A model generated the notes under the pieces. The model worked only from the letters and a program-made list of their open reading frames with translations, ran no database searches and had not been told where the DNA came from. The translations under genes were made by a program, and so were the position numbers. Of a DNA stretch of 36,335 nt, positions 23,703 to 31,316 are shown in pieces. Source of the DNA: Dwaynesavagella gallinarum (GTDB lineage: Bacteria; Bacillota; Clostridia; Clostridiales; Clostridiaceae); contig DWVN01000086.1 of NCBI GenBank assembly GCA_019120235.1, positions 1-36,335 on the forward strand, in the 5' to 3' direction. How positions within the stretch are numbered: the stretch's first letter is position 1; each line of letters begins with the position of its first letter.

Positions 23703-24830
23703 ATGAAAAAAAATATTAAGAAAATTGTTCTTGGTAGTTTGTTATCGTTGTCGTTGTGTTTGGGTGGTTTTTCTGCTTATGCTGAAACTAAGGAAGAATA
23801 TTTGGATAGTTTTTTAGATAGTGTTTACAGTATTATGCTTAATAGAGAAGCAGATGAAGAAGGTAAATCATATTGGAGTGGAAAAATATTAAGTGGAGAT
23901 ATAGGAATTTTAGATTTCCTAAATCAAATATTAAGTCAGGAAGAGTTTTCGAGTTTAAGTATTTCATCTGAAGATTTTATAACTAAGAATTACAATCTTT
24001 TAATAAATAGAGAACCAGATGAAGATGGATTTAATTATTGGATGAGTCAGTTAGGAGAAAGCAGCACTAAAGAACAACAACTTAATTTAATAAATCAAAT
24101 GGCTCATAGTGAAGAATTTATTGGCAAAATAAATGAAATGGGAATAGTTTTTAAGATATATGAGGAAGAAAAACCAGTAGTTGTTCCGGAACAACTTAGT
24201 GATATTGATATTTTTATAAGAGATGCGTATGAACATATTTTAGGACGTCAGTATGATCAAGAAGGTTTTAATTATTGGAAAGGACAATTAACATCTCAAG
24301 ATAAAGGTGCTATTGATTTGATTAATCAATTTATATCTCTTGATGAGTTTAAAGCTAGAAATTTAACAGATCAGCAATTTATAGGAGCAATGTATGAGGT
24401 GTTGTTTAATAGAACAGCTGATCAAGATGGATTAAATTATTGGAATTCAATTTATCAAAAAGATAAATCTTCAAATAGAATGGCAAATATTGTATTAAAT
24501 ATTGCTGATAATACAGAATTTTTATCAAGAATTAAAAACATGAATGTAATTTTTAAAAAGGTAGATTTGAATTTATTTTATTCAGAGCTTTTGACTACAA
24601 AAAATAATATTAGATCAATAACATCAAATCAACTTTCAGAAATAAAAATGGGCATGACTTTTTTTGATATAATAGTTAAGCTTGGTAGAACTAAAAATGT
24701 TTCTAGTGTTAATGGGGTTAACATTGCTAAGTATACTGTAGATGGTTCAAAAGAAATGTATTTTATATTTTCTGATCCTTCATCGACTTATAAATTTGAT
24801 CCGATGGAAGTTTTAAAAGCACAAAAATAA
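23703..24830 (+). CDS. Secreted protein with four DUF4214-type units
   Basis: The 375-residue product starts with a clear signal peptide (MKKNIKKIVLGSLLSLSL, cleavage likely after AYA near residue 27). Four related units follow, each with a helix, an NRxxDxxGxxYW-type core and a helix ending near EEF or DEF: LNREADEEGKSYW, INREPDEDGFNYW, LGRQYDQEGFNYW and FNRTADQDGLNYW. That core is the DUF4214 signature. The last 80 residues include EIKMGMTFFDIIVKLG, resembling the start of a small SmpA/BamE-like domain. AAAGGA precedes ATG 23703. An upstream in-frame ATG at 23589 lies inside the HIT gene and is rejected. The function is unknown. Surface or glycan-related roles are plausible because DUF4214 units often occur in exported proteins. 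Confidence 0.82.
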   Translation: MKKNIKKIVLGSLLSLSLCLGGFSAYAETKEEYLDSFLDSVYSIMLNREADEEGKSYWSGKILSGDIGILDFLNQILSQEEFSSLSISSEDFITKNYNLLINREPDEDGFNYWMSQLGESSTKEQQLNLINQMAHSEEFIGKINEMGIVFKIYEEEKPVVVPEQLSDIDIFIRDAYEHILGRQYDQEGFNYWKGQLTSQDKGAIDLINQFISLDEFKARNLTDQQFIGAMYEVLFNRTADQDGLNYWNSIYQKDKSSNRMANIVLNIADNTEFLSRIKNMNVIFKKVDLNLFYSELLTTKNNIRSITSNQLSEIKMGMTFFDIIVKLGRTKNVSSVNGVNIAKYTVDGSKEMYFIFSDPSSTYKFDPMEVLKAQK

Positions 24831-25034
24831 TTTTAAAAAATGTAATAATTAGTTCAAAAAAAGTACATAATTAATTGTGAGATAGTTTTAAAAAAATATA
24901 ATTAAATAGCTTTAAAGTATAGAATTTTTCTATATTGACATAAAAAATTATTTATTGTATAATTCTAGATGAAATCGCTGACCCATATAGAGTATAAAGT
25001 TTGTATTTTGTACTAGCGGAGGGAGGGAAAATAT
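24831..25034 (+). promoter_or_regulatory. Sigma-A promoter and structured leader of rpsU
   Basis: TTGACA (24935-24940), 17 bases, then TATAAT (24958-24963) is a perfect consensus promoter. A small hairpin (TATAGAA/TTCTATA, 24918-24934) abuts the -35. In the leader, AGTATAAA (24991-24998) pairs with TTTGTACT (25007-25014). CGCT (24976-24979) pairs with AGCG (25015-25018) outside it, leaving an 11-base bulge (GACCCATATAG). The unusually long purine-rich GGAGGGAGGG ribosome binding site follows. The rest of the region is AT-rich and holds no gene. Confidence 0.7.
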
Positions 25035-25211
25035 ATGTCTGAAATAAAGGTTGGAGAAAATGAATCTTTAGAGAGTGCTTTGAAAAGATTTAAGAGAAAG
25101 TGTGCACGAGCTGGAGTTTTATCTGAGGTTAAAAAGAGAGAACATTACGTTAAACCAAGTGTTAAGAGAAAGAAAAAATCTGAAGCTGCAAGAAAGCGAA
25201 AATTTAAATAG
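25035..25211 (+). CDS. rpsU: Small ribosomal subunit protein bS21
   Basis: bS21 binds the platform of the 30S subunit near the 3' end of 16S rRNA. The gene encodes 58 residues starting MSEIKVGENESLESALKRFK, with RKCARAGVLSEVKKREHY and a basic tail KRKKKSEAARKRKFK. Length and sequence match the Firmicute family throughout. GGAGGGAGGG precedes the ATG. It is transcribed from its own consensus promoter. The next gene is on the other strand; gatB/yqeY, which often follows rpsU in Firmicutes, is absent. Confidence 0.97.
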   Translation: MSEIKVGENESLESALKRFKRKCARAGVLSEVKKREHYVKPSVKRKKKSEAARKRKFK

Positions 25212-25290
25212 CGTATGATTAATATAGAGGAATAGCAGGATCAATTACTGTTATATTTTATGGTGATTTACACCTTCCTCGACAGCTACG
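25212..25290 (+). ncRNA. Candidate structured RNA in the rpsU 3' region
   Basis: After the rpsU stop the sequence can fold into a compact branched form. An outer stem is GAGGA (25227-25231) with TCCTC (25276-25280). One arm is ATAGCAG (25232-25238) with CTGTTAT (25248-25254), and a second is GGTG (25262-25265) with CACC (25271-25274), stacked next to the outer stem. CGTA (25212-25215) may pair with TACG (25287-25290). No reading frame explains it, and it does not match a riboswitch I know. It could be part of the rpsU transcript or a separate small RNA. Confidence 0.35.
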
Positions 25291-25378
25291 AATTAAGTTA
25301 TAAATATTAGTTTTGAATTATTGATTAATAGTTTTGTTGGGTAAGTGATTATGTATTAACATATTTATGGAAAAATTT

Positions 25379-25412
25379 AGAGTCACAGATTTCTGTGACT
25401 CTTTAATTTTGT
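25379..25412. terminator. Bidirectional terminator between rpsU and speA
   Basis: AGAGTCACAG (25379-25388) and CTGTGACTCT (25393-25402) form a perfect 10-bp stem with a 4-base loop. T-rich tracts lie on both strands. It lies directly next to the speA stop and about 170 bases after rpsU. The intervening 25291-25378 is AT-rich and holds no recognisable gene. Confidence 0.85.
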
Positions 25413-26866
25413 TCAATTATTTTTATATTTTCAATTTTTGGATCTTCAGTTCCTTGAACAAATAAACCAATAGATTTTATATACTCAATATAGTCTATTA
25501 TTTCTTGTGTTATCATTTCGCCAGGACAGAGAATCGGAATTCCTGGTGGATATGCTAATAAAAATTCTCCGCTTATTTTGTTAGCACTTTGTTTTAATGG
25601 AATTGATTTTTTTTGTGCTTGAAATGCTTTTCTAGGAGAATAAATTTGTTCAGGAATTTTAGGCAAAACAAGTGAAAAATTTTTGAGAGTCTTACCTTTG
25701 GTAGTTTCACTTATTTCTTTAAGTGCATTTATTAATGAATCTATACTTTCTTTTGTATCCCCAAACGATCCTACTGCAAGTCCATTATAAGCATCTGCCA
25801 TTTCTAATTGTACATGATATTTTGTTGATAAAATATTTTCTAAATCATAACCGCTAATTCCAAGTTTTCTGCAATTAATTGTTATTTTTGTTGGGTCGAA
25901 AGCGAAAAATCCCTTTCCATTGTTTAATTCTTCTCCAAAACAATATAAATAATCTATTTTATTTATTTCATTTCTAGCGTAATTTGAAAGTTCTATTGAT
26001 TTTTCTATCAAATTTTCACCATTTAAAGCTAATTGTTTTCTTGTACAGTCTAATGAAGCTAAAATTATATATGAAGGAGAGGTTGTTTGAAGTAAATTTA
26101 AAACTTGACGAACTCTACTCGGTTCAATATATTTTGATTTTACATGTAATAGAGAACCTTGTGTAAGTGAACTTGTTATTTTATGTGTGCTTTGTGCACA
26201 TATATCTGCACCTGCGTCCATTGCACAAATAGGAAGTTTTTTATTGAAAATTAAATGAGGTCCATGAGCTTCATCAACTAATAGTGGAATGTTGTAAGAA
26301 TGAACTACATTTGCAATATTTTTAATATCTGTTGATACTCCGTAGTAAGTCGGATTTATTATTAAGACAGCTTTAACATCAGGATTATTTTTTAGAGATG
26401 TTTCTATTGTTTCTAATGAAATTCCATGTGAAATAGATAAAAACTCATCAATATCTGGTTCCATATAAATTGGAATTGCACCACTTAAAATAATCCCAGC
26501 CGTTATTGATTTATGTACATTTCTAGGTATTAAAATCTTATCCCCTTCAGAAACTGCTGACATTATCATTGCTTGAATTGCAATTGTTGTACCATTAATA
26601 CACAAAAAAGAATAGTCGGAATTATATGCATCTGCAATTAATTCTTCAGCTTCTTTTATAGATGAAGTTGGATGGTGCAAACTATCAACTGATTTAAAAA
26701 CAGTAACATCTATTTTAAAAGCATTTTCTCCAATAAAATTTTTAAAATCATCTGGAATGCCAATTCCTTTTTTGTGTCCAGGAACGTGAAAAGGAATTGT
26801 ATTGTTATTTACATATTTCATTAACGAATCAAAAATTGGTGTTTTGTTTTGATCTAATTTGTACAA
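25403..26866 (-). CDS. speA: Arginine decarboxylase (Orn/Lys/Arg decarboxylase family, SpeA type)
   Basis: This PLP enzyme of fold type I probably converts arginine to agmatine, the first step of polyamine synthesis. The 487-residue product aligns along its length with B. subtilis SpeA (490 residues). It has PFHVPGHKKGIGI near the N-terminus, ILIPRNVHKSITAGIILSGA, LLVDEAHGPH (PLP-binding Asp198), and STHKITSSLTQGS with the Schiff-base Lys229. The C-terminal domain has LAYPPGIPILCPGEMIT and GLFVQGTEDP. Ornithine or lysine as substrate cannot be excluded from sequence. The start is TTG 26866 with a GGATG site upstream, which is fairly weak. It is a single-gene unit, divergent from rplY. Confidence 0.87.
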   Translation of the reverse strand: MYKLDQNKTPIFDSLMKYVNNNTIPFHVPGHKKGIGIPDDFKNFIGENAFKIDVTVFKSVDSLHHPTSSIKEAEELIADAYNSDYSFLCINGTTIAIQAMIMSAVSEGDKILIPRNVHKSITAGIILSGAIPIYMEPDIDEFLSISHGISLETIETSLKNNPDVKAVLIINPTYYGVSTDIKNIANVVHSYNIPLLVDEAHGPHLIFNKKLPICAMDAGADICAQSTHKITSSLTQGSLLHVKSKYIEPSRVRQVLNLLQTTSPSYIILASLDCTRKQLALNGENLIEKSIELSNYARNEINKIDYLYCFGEELNNGKGFFAFDPTKITINCRKLGISGYDLENILSTKYHVQLEMADAYNGLAVGSFGDTKESIDSLINALKEISETTKGKTLKNFSLVLPKIPEQIYSPRKAFQAQKKSIPLKQSANKISGEFLLAYPPGIPILCPGEMITQEIIDYIEYIKSIGLFVQGTEDPKIENIKIIEQN

Positions 26867-26887
26867 ATATTACAACATCCTTTCAAA

Positions 26888-27003
26888 AAATATTTCTTAT
26901 TTCCAAATCTATATAATAACACAAACTAAAATTTCTACAATATTTAAAATAACACTTATTAAAAAATTTTTATAGGGTGTAAAAAAATGTATAAGAAATA
27001 TTT
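26888..27003. repeat. 13-bp inverted repeat in the speA/rplY divergent region
   Basis: AAATATTTCTTAT (26888-26900) recurs in inverted orientation as ATAAGAAATATTT (26991-27003). One copy lies near the speA ribosome binding site and the other just before the rplY promoter. The sequence is AT-rich, so chance is possible, but the placement at both ends of a divergent region would suit a shared operator. Confidence 0.4.
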
Positions 27004-27008
27004 AAAAG

Positions 27009-27017
27009 TGTGATAAT
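27009..27017 (+). promoter_or_regulatory. Likely extended -10 promoter of rplY/ctc
   Basis: TG (27009-27010), one base, then GATAAT (27012-27017) forms an extended -10. The -35 region (GTATAA near 26989) is weak. It lies 24 bases before the ATG, with AAGGGAG between. Confidence 0.4.
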
Positions 27018-27040
27018 ACAGACAAGGGAGTTGATGATTA

Positions 27041-27634
27041 ATGATAAATGCTATAATAAATAGAGAAACAACAAAAGGATCAACTAAAAGATTAAGAAGA
27101 GAAGGTAAAGTTGTTGGAAATATTTATGGAATAGATGTTTCTCCAACTAGAATAATTTTGGACGAAAAAGAGATTAAAAAATTAATATCTAATGGGGGAA
27201 ATCATAATACAATCGAGATAAACGTTGAAGGCAAAAAATATAATGCTATAGTTAAAGAAATACAGAAATGTCATGCTAGCAATAGTATTTTACATATAGA
27301 TTTGGAATGCTTTAATGGAGATAAAATTATTAATGCAGAAATTCCAGTTCATTATGTAAATGAATTTATAGCTTCAAAGAATGGTGCGGTTATACAAAAA
27401 GAAAAGAGTAGCATAAAAGTTAGATGCAAAGCTAGTAAGATTCCTGATCATATAGATTTAGTTATTAAAGAACAAATGTTAGGTCATGCTATAAGAATTT
27501 CTGATATGGAAATCGGAGATGAAATTACAATCTTGGATAGTTTGGAATCTGTTGTTGCTTCAATAAATTTTGCTAAAAATACAGTAGAGGAAGTTCCGCA
27601 AGAAGATGTAAAAACTGAACCAGAAATTAGTTGA
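27041..27634 (+). CDS. rplY: Large ribosomal subunit protein bL25 (general stress protein Ctc form)
   Basis: bL25 binds 5S rRNA. The long Ctc form has an additional C-terminal beta domain. The 197-residue product has the N-terminal 5S-binding domain (STKRLRREGKVVGNIYG, then IVKEIQKCHASNSILHIDLE) and the TL5/CTC C-terminal domain (AEIPVHYVNEF to ILDSLESVVASI). It ends in an acidic tail, as in other long L25 proteins. AAGGGAG precedes the ATG. In B. subtilis ctc is a sigma-B gene, but no sigma-B promoter is seen here. It ends at a strong terminator. Confidence 0.93.
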   Translation: MINAIINRETTKGSTKRLRREGKVVGNIYGIDVSPTRIILDEKEIKKLISNGGNHNTIEINVEGKKYNAIVKEIQKCHASNSILHIDLECFNGDKIINAEIPVHYVNEFIASKNGAVIQKEKSSIKVRCKASKIPDHIDLVIKEQMLGHAIRISDMEIGDEITILDSLESVVASINFAKNTVEEVPQEDVKTEPEIS

Positions 27635-27646
27635 TGTGATTTTATT

Positions 27647-27684
27647 AACAGTACAAATATAAGGTATTTGTACTGTTTTATTTA
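27647..27684 (+). terminator. Terminator after rplY
   Basis: AACAGTACAAATA (27647-27659) and TATTTGTACTGTT (27665-27677) form a perfect 13-bp stem with a 5-base loop. A T-rich tract TTATTTAT follows. Confidence 0.85.
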
Positions 27685-27695
27685 TATATTTGTAG

Positions 27696-27701
27696 TATAA
27701 T
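27696..27701 (+). promoter_or_regulatory. Putative -10 of the pgcA/glycan operon promoter
   Basis: A consensus TATAAT lies at 27696-27701, 26 bases before the pgcA ribosome binding site. The expected -35 would fall in the rplY terminator's 3' arm and has no good match, so this assignment is weak. Confidence 0.35.
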
Positions 27702-27738
27702 TTCTTTGTAAAATTATTTTCTTGATGAGGTGGCAATT

Positions 27739-29472
27739 GTGTATAAAGATTTAATTGATAAATGGTTGTCTTCAGAAAAAATAGATGAAGATTTTAAAAA
27801 AGAGATATACGATTTGGATGAAAAAGAATTAGAAGATAGATTTTATAAAGAATTAGAATTTGGTACTGGTGGACTTAGAGGGATTATAGGTTCAGGTGTT
27901 AATAGAGTAAATATTTATACAATTGGTAAAGTTACTCAAGGTTATGCAAATTTTTTAAAGAGTAACTTTAAAAATGAAGAAATAAGTGTTGCTATAGCTT
28001 ATGACTCAAGAATAAAATCAGATGAATTTGCCAAAAGAGCAGCGCTTATTTTTGCGGCAAATAATATAAAAGTTTATTTATATGAAAGTTTACGACCTAC
28101 ACCAATGCTTTCTTTTGCATTAAGAGAATTGAAATGTAAGGGAGGAGTTGTTATAACTGCTTCTCATAATCCTAAAGAATATAGCGGATATAAGGTATAT
28201 GGTGAGGATGGTGGTCAACTAACAGATGATTTAGCTAAAAAAGTATATAGTTATATTTGTGATGTTAATATTTTTGATGATATTAAGATTGTAGATGAAA
28301 AGGTTGCGCTTGAATCTTCAAAACTTGAATATATTGGTGAAAAAATAGACAATATTTATATAGAAAAAGTTAAAGACTTAGTAATTAGAAAAGATTTAGT
28401 AAGAGATAATTCAAAGGATTTAAAAATAGTTTATACACCATTGCATGGTAGTGGATATATGCCTGTAACAAGAGTATTAAATGAGTTAGGATATGATAAT
28501 TTAAAAATTGTTGAAGAACAAAAAAGTCCTGATGGTAATTTTACTACTGTTCCATATCCTAATCCAGAGTTAGAAGAAGTATTTGATTTAGCTATTAAGT
28601 TTGCAGAAGTTAATGATTCGGATATAATTTTTGCAACTGATCCAGATTGTGACAGAGTTGGTGTTGTTGTTAAGGATAAAAATGATAAATATAAACTTTT
28701 AACAGGAAATCAAATTGGTATTTTGTTATCAGAGTATATATTGATGTCACTTAGTGAAAAAAATCAGCTAGATAACAATGGAACTATTATTAAAACTATT
28801 GTTAGTACTGATGTTGTTAAAGATATATGTGATAAATATAATGTTGAACTTTTAGAAGTTTTAACTGGATTTAAATATATAGGTGAAAAAATAAAAGAAT
28901 TCGAAGAGAATGGTAACCAAAAGTATATTTTTGGATTTGAAGAAAGTTATGGTTATTTAATGGGAACTTTCGTAAGAGATAAAGATGCAGTTATAGCAGT
29001 TAATATTATATCTGAGATGGCTTTGTATTATAAGAAAATAGGAAAAACGTTAAATTGTGCTTTAGAAGATTTGTATAAAAAATATGGTTTTTCTTCTGAA
29101 GAACTTATTTCCATAGAGCTTAAGGGTAAAGAAGGTCAGGATAAAATTTCAAGATGTTTGGAAACGTTAAGGAACATGGACAAAATACAAATAGAAGGTA
29201 TGGAGATTTATAAAATTCAAGATTATAAGCTCAGTATTGAGAAAGATTTATCAAATGGAAATGTAGAAAAAATATCATTACCAATTTCTAATGTTTTTAA
29301 AGTTATATTTAAAGATAAAAGTTGGTTTGCAGTTAGACCATCAGGGACGGAACCTAAAATGAAGATTTATTTATCTGTTAGAGGTATTGATGAAAAATCT
29401 TTAAGTTTGAATATGAATCAGTTTAAAGAAAACGTTCTAGATTTAATAGAAAAATGTATGAATCAAAATTAG
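27739..29472 (+). CDS. pgcA: Alpha-phosphoglucomutase / phosphomannomutase
   Basis: PgcA interconverts glucose-6-phosphate and glucose-1-phosphate, the entry to UDP-glucose and glycan synthesis. The 577-residue product matches B. subtilis PgcA (581). It has the EFGTGGLRGIIGSGVNRVN start, the phosphoserine loop TASHNPKEYSGYK (Ser142), the metal loop DPDCDRVG, the sugar-binding GFEESYG and the phosphate-binding RPSGTEPK. GTG 27739 is chosen because GAGGTGG ends five bases upstream. The alternative at 27730 overlaps that site. It is the first gene of a seven-kilobase operon that continues with glycosyltransferases, which supports a role in surface glycan supply. Confidence 0.93.
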   Translation: MYKDLIDKWLSSEKIDEDFKKEIYDLDEKELEDRFYKELEFGTGGLRGIIGSGVNRVNIYTIGKVTQGYANFLKSNFKNEEISVAIAYDSRIKSDEFAKRAALIFAANNIKVYLYESLRPTPMLSFALRELKCKGGVVITASHNPKEYSGYKVYGEDGGQLTDDLAKKVYSYICDVNIFDDIKIVDEKVALESSKLEYIGEKIDNIYIEKVKDLVIRKDLVRDNSKDLKIVYTPLHGSGYMPVTRVLNELGYDNLKIVEEQKSPDGNFTTVPYPNPELEEVFDLAIKFAEVNDSDIIFATDPDCDRVGVVVKDKNDKYKLLTGNQIGILLSEYILMSLSEKNQLDNNGTIIKTIVSTDVVKDICDKYNVELLEVLTGFKYIGEKIKEFEENGNQKYIFGFEESYGYLMGTFVRDKDAVIAVNIISEMALYYKKIGKTLNCALEDLYKKYGFSSEELISIELKGKEGQDKISRCLETLRNMDKIQIEGMEIYKIQDYKLSIEKDLSNGNVEKISLPISNVFKVIFKDKSWFAVRPSGTEPKMKIYLSVRGIDEKSLSLNMNQFKENVLDLIEKCMNQN

Positions 29473-29480
29473 GAGAATTT

Positions 29481-30566
29481 ATGAATTATAGTGTAAATGA
29501 TAGACTTTCAAAATTGATATTTATTGAATTAAAAGATTTAACAGTACTTAAAAAAATTAATTCAAATTTATATAAAAAGCTAGAGGGAAAAGAAGTTCTT
29601 TTCCCTGTAGATTTAAAAATGGTTACGGATAAAGAAAATCCTAAAAGAAGTGATCTTACAATGGATAAGTTTTTTGTAGGGATGCTTTTATGTATTGGTG
29701 GTAATGAAGAATTTATTTATAACGTTTATTATGAAGAAATAATTTTAGATTTTGACAGCAGTCAGGAATTTTATAAAGGATATATTTATTCACTTATACA
29801 AAAAAATGAGTTATTTGAAGCGTACATAATGCTTAAGGGACTATCAAAAATTTATTTTAATGACGAGTATAAAGAAAAATTGATAGTAGTTTTATTTAAT
29901 TTAAAAGACAAAAGTGATTTTTTAAATTACGAATTTAAATTACAAATTGAAGATGCGATTAAAAATTATAGAAATTTTAATAAAGCGTATTTGTATAAAT
30001 CCATGATGGAACGAGATGAGGGAAATTATATTTTAGCGTTAGAAAGTATAGATACGTACATTAAAAAATCTAATGATGGTGAAAATGAGGAAATTAAAAA
30101 TTATAGGAAGCAACTTATAAGTTATAAAAATTATGAAGATGGTAAAGAAAAAATATATTCTTCTCCTAAAGAGGCTTTGGAAAAGTTAATTCCATTGACT
30201 GATATTTTTAATAATGATGCATTGCTTTATTATTATATTGCTATAGCTTGTAGAAAATTGGAAATGTATGAACAGGCGATTTATTATTTAGAATGTTCTA
30301 GGAAAATTGATATTGATATTGTTGAAGTAGTAAATGAAATTGGTTTAAATTACGCAAGTTTAAATATGTATGATAAAGCTATAAATTATTTTGAAACTGT
30401 TTTTAAAGTTACGAATGCAGTAGAAGTATGTACAAATATAATAATGTGTTATTTTAAGCTAAATGAAATTGAAAAGATGAATAAGTATTTTAATATAGCG
30501 AGAAGTATAAATAAAGATGATGAAGTATTGAAAGAATTGGAAAATTTTATCCTTGGAATGAGGTAA
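29481..30566 (+). CDS. TPR-repeat protein of unknown function in the glycan operon
   Basis: The 361-residue product has an N-terminal region (1-60, with KKLEGKEVLFPVDL) that I do not recognise, then tetratricopeptide-type helical pairs. The clearest are from about residue 245 to the end: LYYYIAIACRKLEMYEQAIYYLECS, VNEIGLNYASLNMYDKAINYF and the next unit. There is no signal peptide or membrane segment, so it is likely cytoplasmic and may act as a scaffold. ATG 29481 follows AGGAG. An in-frame start at 29454 lies inside pgcA. It is three bases before the TagA-like gene, so it is co-transcribed with the glycosyltransferases. Confidence 0.8.
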   Translation: MNYSVNDRLSKLIFIELKDLTVLKKINSNLYKKLEGKEVLFPVDLKMVTDKENPKRSDLTMDKFFVGMLLCIGGNEEFIYNVYYEEIILDFDSSQEFYKGYIYSLIQKNELFEAYIMLKGLSKIYFNDEYKEKLIVVLFNLKDKSDFLNYEFKLQIEDAIKNYRNFNKAYLYKSMMERDEGNYILALESIDTYIKKSNDGENEEIKNYRKQLISYKNYEDGKEKIYSSPKEALEKLIPLTDIFNNDALLYYYIAIACRKLEMYEQAIYYLECSRKIDIDIVEVVNEIGLNYASLNMYDKAINYFETVFKVTNAVEVCTNIIMCYFKLNEIEKMNKYFNIARSINKDDEVLKELENFILGMR

Positions 30567-30569
30567 AAT

Positions 30570-31316
30570 ATGTATGTAGATTTAACCGGATATAAAATAT
30601 ATGTTGGAAGCAAGAAAGATTTAGTATTAAAGCTACAAAAATACCTAATTGATCAAGAGTGTTTTGATAAATTAAATATAGTTTCTGGAAATCCAGAAGT
30701 TTTATTAAATGGAATAGAAAATAAAGAATTGAATGGATTTTTCAAAAGGGAAGATAGTTTAATAATACCAGATGGTGTGGGTGTTATTGTGTTGTTAAAA
30801 ATTTTTAAAAAATATGTTACAGAAAAAATTGCAGGTATTGAGATAATGGAAGAAGTTCTGAAAATTTTAAATAATAGTTTTTCGAGTGCATATTTTTTAG
30901 GGGCAACGTCTGAAAATTTGAAACTTGCAATTAAAAATATAAAGAAAGCATATCCTCAAATTAAAATTGAAGGTTTTCATGATGGATATTTTAATGAGGA
31001 AGAATTGACTAAAATTATAGAAGATATAAAGAAGAGTAAGCCAAAAGTATTATTTATTGCTATGGGAAGCCCTAAACAAGATATTTTTATAAGCAAGTAT
31101 ATGGATGAGTTGGATTGCAAAATTTTTATGGGTGTTGGTGGAAGTTTTGATTTATATTCTGGAAAAGTTAAAAGAGCACCTAAATTTATGATAAATTTGG
31201 GTTTAGAATGGTTGTATAGAGTTTTAAATGAACCATTTAGGATAAAGAGATTAGTAAGTATACCTAAATTTATTTTTAAGAGTATTGATTATCATTTTAA
31301 GGATAGATGTAAATGA
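30570..31316 (+). CDS. WecG/TagA/CpsF family glycosyltransferase (GT26)
   Basis: Members transfer N-acetylmannosamine (TagA, WecG) or related sugars from a UDP-sugar to a lipid-linked GlcNAc. The 248-residue product has the IIPDGVGVIVLLK segment with the likely catalytic Asp68, YFLGATSENLKLA, IEGFHDGYFN, PKVLFIAMGSPKQD and the typical ending MGVGGSFDLYSGKVKRAPKF then GLEWLYRVLNEPFR. The C-terminal membrane-associating appendage of TagA appears present. The substrate sugar cannot be read from sequence, so I give no symbol. GAGGTAAA precedes the ATG. Its stop overlaps the next start by four bases (ATGA). Confidence 0.9.
   Translation: MYVDLTGYKIYVGSKKDLVLKLQKYLIDQECFDKLNIVSGNPEVLLNGIENKELNGFFKREDSLIIPDGVGVIVLLKIFKKYVTEKIAGIEIMEEVLKILNNSFSSAYFLGATSENLKLAIKNIKKAYPQIKIEGFHDGYFNEEELTKIIEDIKKSKPKVLFIAMGSPKQDIFISKYMDELDCKIFMGVGGSFDLYSGKVKRAPKFMINLGLEWLYRVLNEPFRIKRLVSIPKFIFKSIDYHFKDRCK

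Noticed and set aside
24918..24934. Terminator for the DUF4214 gene (TATAGAA/TTCTATA hairpin)
   Set aside because: Only a 7-bp AT-rich stem with a 3-base loop, followed by TTGACA rather than a T-run. It is more likely part of the rpsU promoter surroundings.
25212..25290. Known riboswitch or SRP/6S-type RNA after rpsU
   Set aside because: It lacks the conserved SRP tetraloop region, any 6S-like long bubble, or a downstream metabolic gene on the same strand. It is kept only as an unassigned candidate structure.
26950..27000. Sigma-B promoter for rplY/ctc, prompted by GGGTGT near 26975
   Set aside because: No GTTTAA-like -35 lies at the required distance, and an extended sigma-A -10 is closer to the gene.
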